A DNA stretch of 64,000 nt from Pelagibacterium lentulum. Its GTDB lineage: Bacteria; Pseudomonadota; Alphaproteobacteria; Rhizobiales; Devosiaceae. The notes under the pieces are model-generated. The model searched no databases. It was not told the origin of the DNA and saw nothing but the letters and a program-made list of their open reading frames with translations. Of the stretch, positions 18,977 through 26,938 are shown piece by piece. The DNA is taken from NCBI RefSeq assembly GCF_003992625.1, contig NZ_RZMW01000041.1, forward strand, positions 117,276 to 181,275, read 5' to 3'. The number at the start of each line of letters is the position of its first letter. The stretch's first letter is position 1. Made by a program: the position numbers and the translations under genes.

Positions 18977-19009
18977 TGAGCATTTGCTATACGCATGGGC
19001 AATTACTCA
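18977..19009. promoter_or_regulatory. Putative SorC-family operator upstream of smoE
   Basis: A palindrome with 11-base arms, TGAGCATTTGC and GCAATTACTCA (9 of 11 positions complementary), separated by 11 bases. The left arm plus TAT is repeated exactly, in opposite orientation, in front of the regulator gene at 20188-20201. The site ends 27 bases before the smoE start codon and covers the predicted -10. The adjacent SorC-family regulator is the natural candidate to bind it. Confidence 0.65.
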
Positions 19010-19030
19010 TAAATGAACATGAGAAGTCAA
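19002..19030 (-). promoter_or_regulatory. Predicted promoter of the smoE operon
   Basis: On the minus strand a -35 TTGACT (19025-19030) and a -10 AGTAAT (19002-19007) are separated by 17 bases. Transcription would start roughly 50 bases before the smoE ATG. The -10 element lies inside the 33-bp palindrome at 18977-19009, so a protein bound there would control this promoter. Confidence 0.55.
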
Positions 19031-19153
19031 GGGCAATTTTTCAGTCCGGCGCCCACGCGACCGCCTTCACGACCTCTTGGCGCATAGATCAGCGTCCACA
19101 CGCCCCGCGCGGGCAGGTGGCCATGCACTCGAGAAAATGTATGAATAATGTTG

Positions 19154-20107
19154 CTATACGAGCAGCGCGCGCGCCATATCTTCGTCGGTAATCAGGCCGT
19201 TGACGAGCCGACGCCGCACGGCAGCCTTGACCGCTTCGACCTTGTTGGAGCCGCGCGCGGCCGCAACCACCAGCGAGGTTTCCCGGCTCGGAATCGGCGC
19301 ACTGGCCACCCGGTCATTTGTCATGCCGTCGATCAGATTGCCCTGAGAATCAAAAATCCAGCCCAGCATCTCGCCGACGCCACCGGCCTTTTGCAGCGCC
19401 TTGAGTTCGTCGCGCGTAACGAACCCATCCTCATATAGCGGCGCGTTTGGCCCCAGATCGCCGACGCCCACAAAAGTGACGCTGGCCCTGGCGGCAAGCG
19501 CCAGCGTGTTTTTTATGCTGGCCTGCTCATGGAGCAATTCGCGCTCGCGCGCACTGGCCGCGATAACCGGCAAAGGCATAGGAAAACTGCGGGCTTTGAC
19601 CTTATCGGCGATATTGAAAATCACATTGTAAAAGGCCGCAGAGCCATCGGGCGCGATATTGCCCGCTATCGAAACGATCTGATGGTGCGGGCAATCCATA
19701 GTGCTCAAGAGATCCACTGCCGCTTTGAGTGTGCGGCCGGTCCCGACCCCCATTATTACCGGTTCGACCCGCGCGAGCACGCGCTCGATTTCGGCAGCGA
19801 GCGCATCGGCGACGCCCAGCGTCGGATTGAGATGAGAGGGATCGGACGGCACCACTTCTACATGGTCGAGCGCGAAGGTCGTGCGTAATTTTTCAGCTAG
19901 GTCCATGCAATCGGCTATGGGATGATCGAGCCGCACCTTGACGAGTTTTTCCGAAATCGCGAGCGAAACGAGCCGTTGCGCGCTTTGGCGCGACACCCCC
20001 AGCTTGACTGCGATTTCGTCCTGGGTATTGCCCGCGACATAATAGAGCCAGCCCGCACGGGCGGCCTCGTCGAGTTTACTTTTTCCGATATCGTTTCGTC
20101 CGGCCAA
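19154..20107 (-). CDS. SorC/DeoR-family sugar-responsive transcriptional regulator
   Basis: A 317-residue regulator with an N-terminal helix-turn-helix (about residues 12-55, KLGVSRQSAQRLVSLA as recognition region) and a C-terminal SorC sugar-phosphate-binding domain with GVGTGRTLKAAVD near residue 118 and FVGVGDLGPNAPLY near residue 218. The start is TTG at 20107, eight bases after AGGAGG; no ATG is suitably placed. It is transcribed toward the smoE operon and lies directly upstream of it, so it very probably controls polyol uptake and itself. The effector is likely a polyol or sugar phosphate, not determined here. Confidence 0.88.
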   Translation of the reverse strand: MAGRNDIGKSKLDEAARAGWLYYVAGNTQDEIAVKLGVSRQSAQRLVSLAISEKLVKVRLDHPIADCMDLAEKLRTTFALDHVEVVPSDPSHLNPTLGVADALAAEIERVLARVEPVIMGVGTGRTLKAAVDLLSTMDCPHHQIVSIAGNIAPDGSAAFYNVIFNIADKVKARSFPMPLPVIAASARERELLHEQASIKNTLALAARASVTFVGVGDLGPNAPLYEDGFVTRDELKALQKAGGVGEMLGWIFDSQGNLIDGMTNDRVASAPIPSRETSLVVAAARGSNKVEAVKAAVRRRLVNGLITDEDMARALLV

Positions 20108-20129
20108 ACCAACGTCCTCCTAGTCCGGT

Positions 20130-20150
20130 TTTACAATCGCACACTGTAAA
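20130..20150. promoter_or_regulatory. Inverted repeat close to the SorC regulator start
   Basis: TTTACA and TGTAAA arms separated by nine bases, 23 bases upstream of the TTG start of the regulator. It may be a second regulator site or a chance palindrome; no other copy was seen in the window. Confidence 0.3.
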
Positions 20151-20168
20151 GGACCAGCAAAAGTGTTA

Positions 20169-20201
20169 TGCGCTTATGCCAAACATAATAGCAAATGCTC
20201 A
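20169..20201. promoter_or_regulatory. Putative SorC-family operator upstream of the regulator gene
   Basis: Read on the minus strand, this has the same architecture as the site before smoE: TGAGCATTTGC, 11 bases, then GCATAAGCGCA (8 of 11 complementary). Fourteen bases of the left arm region are identical between the two sites, and the spacer shares TnGGCA. It lies 62-94 bases before the regulator start and overlaps the stop codon of the manC gene upstream. This suggests autoregulation. Confidence 0.6.
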
Positions 20202-21653
20202 AGTACGACCGAAAGCATCCTCAATGCGGACAATATCATCCTCCCCGAGATAGGAGCCGGTCTGCACCTCGATTAATTCGAGCAGGATCTTGCCCGGATT
20301 GCCCAGGCGATGTTCGCAACCCACGGGCAGATAGACCGACTCGTTCTCCGTCACCATGCGCATCTTGCCATCGATCGTGACTTCGGCGGTGCCGCTCACC
20401 ACAATCCAGTGTTCGGAGCGGTGATGGTGGCGTTGAAGCGAGAGCTTCTTGCCGGGTTTGACAAATAGACGCTTGACCTGGAACCGCTCGCCCATCAGCA
20501 CTGATGTATATCCGCCCCACGGCCTATAGTCCGTGGTGTGCGTTTGGGTCAGCGGCGCGGTTTTTGCGTCCGACTTGAGTTGCTTGACGATATTGCCGAC
20601 ATTTTGCGCACGATCGAGCCGTCCGGCATAAATCGCGTCCTCGCTTGCCACAAGCACCACACCATCGAGCCCGTCGAGCACCACATGGGCCTTTTCGCTC
20701 AAAACAAGTGAGCCATTGCTGTCGGAAAAAAGCACGTTCTTGGCGCCGACATTGCCCTTGGCGTCCTGTGCGCCGGTTTTCCACACCGCGTCCCAACTGC
20801 CCAGATCGGACCAATCGAAACTCACCGGCACGACGGCAACAGAACTGGACTTTTCAAAGATCGCATAGTCGACCGAGATCGATGGTGCTGCCTCAAAGGC
20901 CTTGGCGTCGAGGCGGAAAAAGTCGAGATCGACTGCGCCTTGCGCTATCGCTGCCTTTGCACCAGCAAGAACCTCGGGCGCGAGCGCGGCCACTTCCTCA
21001 AGGAACGTGTTCGCCTCAAAAACAAACATGCCGGAATTCCAGACATAGGTGCCAGCATCGAGCATATGCTGGGCCGTCTCGCTGTCAGGCTTTTCTACAA
21101 AGCGGGCGACATCGTTGACGCCCTTGGTGCGCTCGGCACCGATTTCTATATAGCCATAACCGGTTTCCGGCGCGGTAGGCGTCACCCCGAATGTGACAAG
21201 AGCACCATTCTCGGCTGCCCTGCGCGCGGTCTCCAGCGCCGCAAAATAGCCCGGCTCGGTTGCCAGCGCATGGTCCGAGGGCAGGATATGAAGAACGGCG
21301 CCCGGATTTTCCTTTTGCGCGTAAAGAGTTGCGGCGGTAATCGCAGGGGCAGTATTGCGCGCCATCGGTTCAAGCAAAATGGCTGCCGGATTGATCCCGA
21401 TCTCTTGGGCCTGCTCTGCGACAAGAAACCTATAGTCGTGATGTGTGATGACGATGGGCGCTCCATAGCGGGCCGGGTCGGCTACGCGCTTTAGCGTCTG
21501 CTGAAAAAGGCTCATGGCCCCATCGAGCGAGAGGAATTGTTTTGGCCGCGCTGCGCGCGACATTGGCCACAATCTCGTGCCCTGCCCGCCAGCGAGAATA
21601 ACCGGCACAATGGTATCGTTGGGTCCAGCGCCATCCATATGTGCAGCACGCAT
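20199..21653 (-). CDS. manC: Mannose-1-phosphate guanylyltransferase / mannose-6-phosphate isomerase
   Basis: A bifunctional enzyme of about 484 residues making GDP-mannose for surface polysaccharides. The nucleotidyltransferase pyrophosphorylase motif VILAGGQGTRLWPMSR is near the N-terminus, and FVEKPD lies in the substrate pocket. The C-terminal 120 residues form the cupin isomerase domain with metal-binding QRHHHRSEHWIVVSG. The start at 21653 was chosen because AAAGG lies seven bases before it; an in-frame ATG at 21677 lacks a site. Its stop overlaps the regulator operator, but its function is not obviously tied to the polyol operon. Confidence 0.93.
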   Translation of the reverse strand: MRAAHMDGAGPNDTIVPVILAGGQGTRLWPMSRAARPKQFLSLDGAMSLFQQTLKRVADPARYGAPIVITHHDYRFLVAEQAQEIGINPAAILLEPMARNTAPAITAATLYAQKENPGAVLHILPSDHALATEPGYFAALETARRAAENGALVTFGVTPTAPETGYGYIEIGAERTKGVNDVARFVEKPDSETAQHMLDAGTYVWNSGMFVFEANTFLEEVAALAPEVLAGAKAAIAQGAVDLDFFRLDAKAFEAAPSISVDYAIFEKSSSVAVVPVSFDWSDLGSWDAVWKTGAQDAKGNVGAKNVLFSDSNGSLVLSEKAHVVLDGLDGVVLVASEDAIYAGRLDRAQNVGNIVKQLKSDAKTAPLTQTHTTDYRPWGGYTSVLMGERFQVKRLFVKPGKKLSLQRHHHRSEHWIVVSGTAEVTIDGKMRMVTENESVYLPVGCEHRLGNPGKILLELIEVQTGSYLGEDDIVRIEDAFGRT

Positions 21654-21729
21654 TTGGCCGCCTTTCACAAAAATCATGTTCTATGGGGGCAACTTAGCGC
21701 CTTTTGCCTGCCAAGCGAAACCGTTGGTT

Positions 21730-22221
21730 TCAAAAACAGGCGCCGTCCTGGCCAAGGCTGGCGCCCAGCCGATTTGCAATGGCATCGAAGCGCGGAATAT
21801 CGAGCGCGGGATAAACCAGCCTTACATTGGCAGCCTGGCGCCCATCGCAGGTTGAAATCGACTTGGCATAAAAGACAAAGCCGGCACGCGTGCCGCTCCA
21901 TGCGGCCCAGTCGGGGGTTTGCGAACGATAAGTCACACCCCAGCCATCGGCCTCGTCACTCGCGATGCGCCGGCGCATATGATCGGAAAATTCCAGGCCA
22001 TTGATCGGCTCGCCCCAGACCGAGATTGTCGAGCGGCCGTTGGCGGCGCGAAACAGCCGCCCATCGCCCTGCACATTGGCAGGCACCCCATCGGCCCGGA
22101 AATCGGACGGAATATCAACGGCAGCGCCAAAGCGCGGATTGACATAGCGATGCCAGTCAGCCGCCCACAATGGGGCAGCCGAGCCAAGCAGAACCGAAAG
22201 CAAAGCCAGAACGCGAATCAT
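21730..22221 (-). CDS. Small secreted protein of unknown function
   Basis: About 163 residues from the ATG at 22221. The N-terminus MIRVLALLSVLLGSAAPLWA is a clear Sec signal peptide, so the mature protein is about 144 residues and periplasmic. The first mature segment DWHRYVNPRFGAAVDIPSDF resembles exported hypothetical proteins of Hyphomicrobiales, but I cannot assign a domain. Two cysteines in the C-terminal half (CDGRQ and GACF) could form a disulfide. The frame is open upstream to 22404, but that would bury the signal peptide. It is divergent from the LacI-family gene. Confidence 0.7.
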   Translation of the reverse strand: MIRVLALLSVLLGSAAPLWAADWHRYVNPRFGAAVDIPSDFRADGVPANVQGDGRLFRAANGRSTISVWGEPINGLEFSDHMRRRIASDEADGWGVTYRSQTPDWAAWSGTRAGFVFYAKSISTCDGRQAANVRLVYPALDIPRFDAIANRLGASLGQDGACF

Positions 22222-22349
22222 GGGAAGAAAATGCCGCCGCTTTGAGGCGGCTGCAAGGGAAATTGGCTTGAACAGCCGATGGCCAAACGCGCACGGTTCC
22301 GCTTTACGACGATCTCTTGTAAAAAGGATTTCAAAACTGGGGGATTTTC

Positions 22350-23369
22350 GTGAAACGACCTTCGATCGGTGATGTAGCGCGGCATGCTGGGGTGTCCACG
22401 GCAACCGTTTCGCGCGCGCTCAATATGCCGGCGTCGGTAACAGAAAAAACCCGCATGCGGGTCGAGGAAGCCGTCGAGGCGCTCCATTACGTTCAGAGCG
22501 AAACCGCACGCAATTTCAAAATGCAGCGCGCCCATTCGGTGCTGGTCGTCGCACATGACATCGGCAATATCTATTATTCTGAACTGTTTCGGGGCGTGCA
22601 GCGGCGCGCGGAAGCATCCAACTATGCGATCACCATCACCAACCCCAGCCCTGGCGGTACCAAGGAATTGATTTTCAACCAGCTTCGCACGGCCAAGGTG
22701 GATGGTGTAATCGTTCTTTCCGGCTACGAAATGTCGGACGACGATTATGATCTTCTCGAAAAGCTTTATTCGGGCCATCCACCCATCGTTGCCATGTGCG
22801 AAGAGCGCGGGCATGTCAGGGTGCCGCAAATTTTGATTGACAACGAGCATGCCGGCTATCTGGCAGGGCGGCATCTGATCGAGATGGGTCACCGGAAAAT
22901 CGCGCACGCCTATGGCCCGCATCGTATGCCAGTGCGCCGCGCCCGCGCCAACGGTTTCCGCCGCGCAATGGCCGAAGCCGGCTTGACGGTGCGCGAGGAA
23001 TATTTCCTGGAAGGCGGGTTCAGTTCCCCCGGCGGACGCGCGGCGGCACAAAGCTATCTTTCGCTCAAGGATCGGCCCACTGCGGTTTTTTGCGGCAACG
23101 ATGAATCGGCAATGGGCTTCATGTCTCAATTGTCCAAGTATGGCGTGTCGGTTCCCGAGGATGTATCGGTTGTCGGGTTCGACGACATTGTTCTTGCCGA
23201 TTGCTATATCCCCGCGCTGACAACGCTGCATCAGCCTAAAGAGGAAATGGGCCGCCAGGCCATGTCGCTGCTTTTGGGGCTGATCGAGAGCCCTGCCGAT
23301 GTCCAGCAAACCATTGTGGAACTTCCGGTGCACCTGATCCCGCGCGACAGCGTGAAACGTCTGAAATAG
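22350..23369 (+). CDS. LacI-family transcriptional regulator
   Basis: A 339-residue repressor-type protein. The N-terminal helix-turn-helix SIGDVARHAGVSTATVSRALN (residues 5-25) is canonical, followed by the hinge and a periplasmic-binding-protein-like effector domain with the usual VVGFDDIVLADCYIPALTTLHQP near residue 275. The start is GTG, with GGGGGA upstream. The target genes are unclear: neighbours are a secreted protein, manC and the cobalamin genes. Operators of this family are often remote or upstream of their own gene; no clear palindrome was seen between 22222 and 22349. Confidence 0.92.
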   Translation: MKRPSIGDVARHAGVSTATVSRALNMPASVTEKTRMRVEEAVEALHYVQSETARNFKMQRAHSVLVVAHDIGNIYYSELFRGVQRRAEASNYAITITNPSPGGTKELIFNQLRTAKVDGVIVLSGYEMSDDDYDLLEKLYSGHPPIVAMCEERGHVRVPQILIDNEHAGYLAGRHLIEMGHRKIAHAYGPHRMPVRRARANGFRRAMAEAGLTVREEYFLEGGFSSPGGRAAAQSYLSLKDRPTAVFCGNDESAMGFMSQLSKYGVSVPEDVSVVGFDDIVLADCYIPALTTLHQPKEEMGRQAMSLLLGLIESPADVQQTIVELPVHLIPRDSVKRLK

Positions 23370-23370
23370 C

Positions 23371-24255
23371 GTGCCGCGTTCCGCACTTTTCGATCATTAT
23401 GTCGCTGTCGACTGGTCGGCGGCCAATAGCCGGAAAACCGGGGCCGATTCGATCTGGATTGCGCATGGCCGTTATCGCGACGGCGACATTTTGCCGACTG
23501 CCTTACAAAATCCGCCAACCCGGTATCAGGCAATGGAACACATTGCGCAGATTTCGCGCGATGCGTTGCATAACGATGAACGGGTGCTGATCGGCTTTGA
23601 CTTTCCCTTTGCCTATCCGGCGGGTGCGGCAACATTGCTGACCGGCACGCCCGGCTGGCAATCGCTCTGGCGTGCGCTTTCCCGTCTTATTGAGGACGAC
23701 GAAAAGAACCGCTCCAATCGGTTCGCGGTTGCCAATCTTTTCAACCAGCGCCTCGATAGCGGCAAGACACGGTTTTGGGGGCACCCGTATCAACGCAGCT
23801 ATTCGCATCTCACGCTAAAGCGCCCACCCGTCACCGACCCGGCCCTCGCCATCCGTCGTCGCGTCGAAATGCTTTCGCCCAAGACCAAGACGGTCTGGCA
23901 ATTGATGGGTGCGGGCAGCGTTGGATCGCAAGCGCTTCTGGGCATCGCCTGGCTGGAACACCTGCGAAAGCGACGAGACCTGGCCGATCACATTGCCATC
24001 TGGCCGTTCGAGACCGATTTTGCCGACAACCTCTCCCGGCCCATTATCCTTGCCGAGATTTATCCGTCACTGCATCTAAAGGAGAAACCGGACGGCGTGA
24101 TAAAGGATCGCGCCCAGGTCGAAGCTGTGGTCGCGGATTTTGCAAATGCTGATCGAAACGGCACGCTCGTCTCGCTTCTGGCGCGTCCGAGCCATATGGA
24201 CGATGCAACCTATCGGATTGCAATTAGCGAGGAAGGCTGGATTGTCGGCGTCTGA
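23371..24255 (+). CDS. Uncharacterised protein, possible DUF429-like RNase H fold
   Basis: A 294-residue cytoplasmic protein of unknown function starting at GTG, one base after the LacI-family stop. The N-terminal VAVDWSAANSRKTG (residues 11-24) and IGFDFPFAYPAG (about residues 73-84) place acidic residues as in RNase H-like folds such as DUF429; further conserved-looking patches are WPFETDFA and LAEIYPSLH. The fold is inference from pattern only. It sits upstream of cbiG on the same strand with a 61-base gap, so a link with cobalamin synthesis is possible but unproven. Confidence 0.6.
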   Translation: MPRSALFDHYVAVDWSAANSRKTGADSIWIAHGRYRDGDILPTALQNPPTRYQAMEHIAQISRDALHNDERVLIGFDFPFAYPAGAATLLTGTPGWQSLWRALSRLIEDDEKNRSNRFAVANLFNQRLDSGKTRFWGHPYQRSYSHLTLKRPPVTDPALAIRRRVEMLSPKTKTVWQLMGAGSVGSQALLGIAWLEHLRKRRDLADHIAIWPFETDFADNLSRPIILAEIYPSLHLKEKPDGVIKDRAQVEAVVADFANADRNGTLVSLLARPSHMDDATYRIAISEEGWIVGV

Positions 24256-24316
24256 ATGTCTGTGCTAAGAGCCAAGAAAACCTTTCCCTCACAATCAAGT
24301 TTGATATCGACCAATC

Positions 24317-25306
24317 GTGAAGACCCCCCTCGTTTTTTCCATGGGCCCTAAGGGTGATGAAATTGCCCGCCATGTTGCCCAATTGCTCGCTTCCCCGGTT
24401 CATATGTGCGGCACCGGTCGTGAGGATGCGGCGGTTCTGGTCAGCAAGGCCTACGCCGCCCGCACGCCGATTATCGGGGTTTGTGCAGCGGGGGTTCTGA
24501 TCCGGCTTATCGGAACCGACATAGGCGAAAAAGTCTCCGAGCCGCCCGTCGTAGCAGTCTCGGCTGACGGCAAGATGGCGGTTCCGCTGCTGGGGAGTCA
24601 CCGCGGCGCCAATGCGCTGGCGCGCTGGATTGCGGAAGGCTTTCGCGGTACCGCTGCCATCACTTCTTTTTCCGACACGCTTTATGATTTTGCGCTCGAT
24701 GATCTCCCACCGGGCTATGTGCTCGCCAACCCACAGGCGCTGCGTCCCGTCATGGCAGCGCTGCTCAATGGCGAAAAGCTCTGCGTTTCGGGCTCCTCGG
24801 GCTGGCTGTCGCTGGCAGGCTATCCGGTCGATCCCCAAGGCAGTCAAAAGCTCATCATCACCGAAAAAATCTATGCCGGCCCCGAACTTGTGATTCACCC
24901 GCAAAATCTGGTTGTCGGGCTGGGTTTTGCGTCGAGCGCGGCGCCCGAGGAGGTGATAGCACTGATCGAGCAGGCCCTGGCTGCCGAAAATCTTTCCCCC
25001 GCCGCCATCTCCGCACTTGCAACGCTCGATGGTCTTGCCAGCCACCCCGCTTTGCTTGCCACCGCCGAGCATTTCTCCCGCCCCATCCGCGTTTTCCCCA
25101 AGCGGATGCTGGTAGCGGAACAAAAACGGCTGGCAACGCCCTCCGTTAGTGTCGAAGACAAGACCGGGCTGGCCGGGGTTTGCGAAGCCATAGCGCTGAA
25201 AGCCGGGGCCATCCTCGTGCCCAAGCAGAAATCGTCATACGCCACATGTGCCATTGGCCGGGCCGATACGCCCATCCTGCCCGATCAGTTCGGCAAGCCT
25301 GCCTGA
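24317..25306 (+). CDS. cbiG: Cobalamin biosynthesis protein CbiG (cobalt-precorrin-5A hydrolase family)
   Basis: A 329-residue protein with the CbiG domain order: N-terminal domain (about residues 30-115, GVCAAGVLIRLIGTDIG and GSHRGANALARWIA), a middle part, and the C-terminal CobE/CbiG_C domain (about residues 200-320, VVGLGFASSAAPEEV). CbiG opens the lactone of precorrin-5A and releases the C2 fragment as acetaldehyde in the anaerobic route; in aerobic producers CobE corresponds to the C-terminal domain alone. In many alphaproteobacteria CbiG is fused to CobJ; here it stands alone. The start is GTG at 24317. Its end overlaps the convergent cobK by 22 bases. Confidence 0.85.
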   Translation: MKTPLVFSMGPKGDEIARHVAQLLASPVHMCGTGREDAAVLVSKAYAARTPIIGVCAAGVLIRLIGTDIGEKVSEPPVVAVSADGKMAVPLLGSHRGANALARWIAEGFRGTAAITSFSDTLYDFALDDLPPGYVLANPQALRPVMAALLNGEKLCVSGSSGWLSLAGYPVDPQGSQKLIITEKIYAGPELVIHPQNLVVGLGFASSAAPEEVIALIEQALAAENLSPAAISALATLDGLASHPALLATAEHFSRPIRVFPKRMLVAEQKRLATPSVSVEDKTGLAGVCEAIALKAGAILVPKQKSSYATCAIGRADTPILPDQFGKPA

Positions 25307-26043
25307 TCGATATAGTCGAGCAGCGTTTTGACACTCTCAAAGCTGCGCGCAGGCGGCAGGCTTGGTCGCTTGACCATCACAACCGGAATGCCCAGTTCTG
25401 CCGCCGCCAAGATCTTGTCATGGCTGGCCGCGGCGCCTGAATTTTTCGCGACCATATGGGTAAAGCCATGCAGGGCAAGCAGATCGATTTCCGCCTGAAC
25501 TGGAAACGGTCCGCGCGCGCCAATAATCGTCCAGCCCTCTGGCGCAGTTTCGGGCGGTTCGATTACCCGTGCGGTAAAGCGGCAATCGGTGCGGTGAAAA
25601 AAGCTCGCAATCTCCTGCCGGCCGATTGCCAGAAACACGTTTGCACCCGCCGGCAGAACATCGGCTGCCTGCGCCATTTCCTCGACCTCGATCCATTCAG
25701 CCCCGCGCGGGCATAGCCATTGCGGGCGCTCGAGCCGAACCAGCGGCACATCTGCCACTTTGGCCGCCGCCACCGCATTTGCCGAAATCTGTGCCGCGAA
25801 AGGATGGGTGGCATCGATCAAAAGCCCAATGCGCTCATCTCGCAGATAGCGGGCAAGGCCCTCAACGCCGCCAAAACCACCGATACGCACTTCGCCCTCG
25901 GGCATTAACGGATTGGCCGTGCGCCCAGCCAGCGAGGACATCACCCGTCGCCCCGATTGAACCAGCGCAGCGGCCAGCGCGCGCGCCTCGCCGGTGCCGC
26001 CAAGGATCAGAATTGGGTTTGCAACGCCATTGCTCTGGGTCAT
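25285..26043 (-). CDS. cobK: Precorrin-6A reductase
   Basis: Reduces precorrin-6A to dihydro-precorrin-6 with NADPH. At 252 residues it has the normal CobK length. Features are the N-terminal Rossmann-like ILILGGTGEARALA (residues 11-24), IDATHPFAAQISANA near residue 77, and the C-terminal THMVAKNSGAAASHDKILAA. The gene is on the minus strand, opposite to its neighbours. It shares a 46-base divergent promoter space with cobA and overlaps the end of cbiG by 22 bases. Confidence 0.93.
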   Translation of the reverse strand: MTQSNGVANPILILGGTGEARALAAALVQSGRRVMSSLAGRTANPLMPEGEVRIGGFGGVEGLARYLRDERIGLLIDATHPFAAQISANAVAAAKVADVPLVRLERPQWLCPRGAEWIEVEEMAQAADVLPAGANVFLAIGRQEIASFFHRTDCRFTARVIEPPETAPEGWTIIGARGPFPVQAEIDLLALHGFTHMVAKNSGAAASHDKILAAAELGIPVVMVKRPSLPPARSFESVKTLLDYIDQAGLPN

Positions 26044-26089
26044 GGTCCAGTCCTATACAACGCTAGCGACAAACGTGCAGGAGAATCGC

Positions 26090-26938
26090 GTGGAAGCGGA
26101 AGCCAAAGAGGCGCAAAAAGATGCAGGGCATTTTGCCCGGCTCGATAAGGCGCGCTTTCCGGCCTTTGCGCCCGGTTCGGTCTGGCTCGTCGGCGCTGGC
26201 CCCGGCGATCCAGGCCTGATTTCGCTTCTGGGCTATCATGCGCTCGGGCAGGCTGACATCATCGTTTATGACGCGCTGGTCAGCCCCGATCTTCTGGCCT
26301 TGGCCAACCCGCAAGCGGAGCAGTTTTTCGCCGGCAAGCGTGGTGGCAAGCCGTCGCCAAAACAGGCCGATATTTCCCTAAAACTCATTGCCGAAGCCAA
26401 GGCGGGCAAGAAAGTGCTGCGCCTTAAAGGCGGCGATCCCTTCATGTTCGGGCGCGGCGGCGAGGAAAGCGAAACCCTTGCCCGCGCTGGTGTTCCCTTT
26501 CGCATCGTGCCGGGCATCACTTCGGGGATTGGCGGGCTGGCCTATGCGGGCATTCCCGTGACCCATCGCGACACCAACCACGCCGTTATTTTCCTTACCG
26601 GCCATGACGATACCGGCGCGGTCCCGCAATCGGTGGACTGGAATTCTGTCGCCACTGCCGCTCCGGTTATCGTCATGTATATGGCGGTCAAGCATCTGGC
26701 CTCTATCGCGCAGAAGCTTGTCGAAGCCGGACGCGACCCCGGCGATGCTCTTGCCATTGTCGCTAATGCCACGCGGTCCGATCAGGAGGTGATCGAAACC
26801 ACGCTTGGGGCCATCGGGTCGCTGGCGCAGGAAACCCAATTGCCCACCCCCGCCATCGTGGTCGTCGGACCGGTCAGCGCATATCGCGCCGTGCTCGATT
26901 GGTATCGCCCCGACACGGGAGGGACCTCGCTTGTCTGA
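26090..26938 (+). CDS. cobA: Uroporphyrinogen-III C-methyltransferase
   Basis: Methylates uroporphyrinogen III at C2 and C7 with two S-adenosylmethionine molecules to give precorrin-2, the entry to cobalamin. The SUMT signature VWLVGAGPGDPGLISLLG is near residue 24, followed by ADIIVYDALVS, LKGGDPFMFGRGGEE and VPGITSGIGG. The start is GTG at 26090, six bases after AGGAG; the frame is open back to 25994, but that would overlap cobK. There is no CysG-type N-terminal dehydrogenase. The stop overlaps the TTG start of cobB. Confidence 0.95.
   Translation: MEAEAKEAQKDAGHFARLDKARFPAFAPGSVWLVGAGPGDPGLISLLGYHALGQADIIVYDALVSPDLLALANPQAEQFFAGKRGGKPSPKQADISLKLIAEAKAGKKVLRLKGGDPFMFGRGGEESETLARAGVPFRIVPGITSGIGGLAYAGIPVTHRDTNHAVIFLTGHDDTGAVPQSVDWNSVATAAPVIVMYMAVKHLASIAQKLVEAGRDPGDALAIVANATRSDQEVIETTLGAIGSLAQETQLPTPAIVVVGPVSAYRAVLDWYRPDTGGTSLV

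Noticed and set aside
24256-26089. Cobalamin riboswitch in front of the cob genes
   Set aside because: The gaps before cbiG (61 bases) and between cobK and cobA (46 bases) are too short for a B12 riboswitch, and no B12-box-like sequence was recognised.
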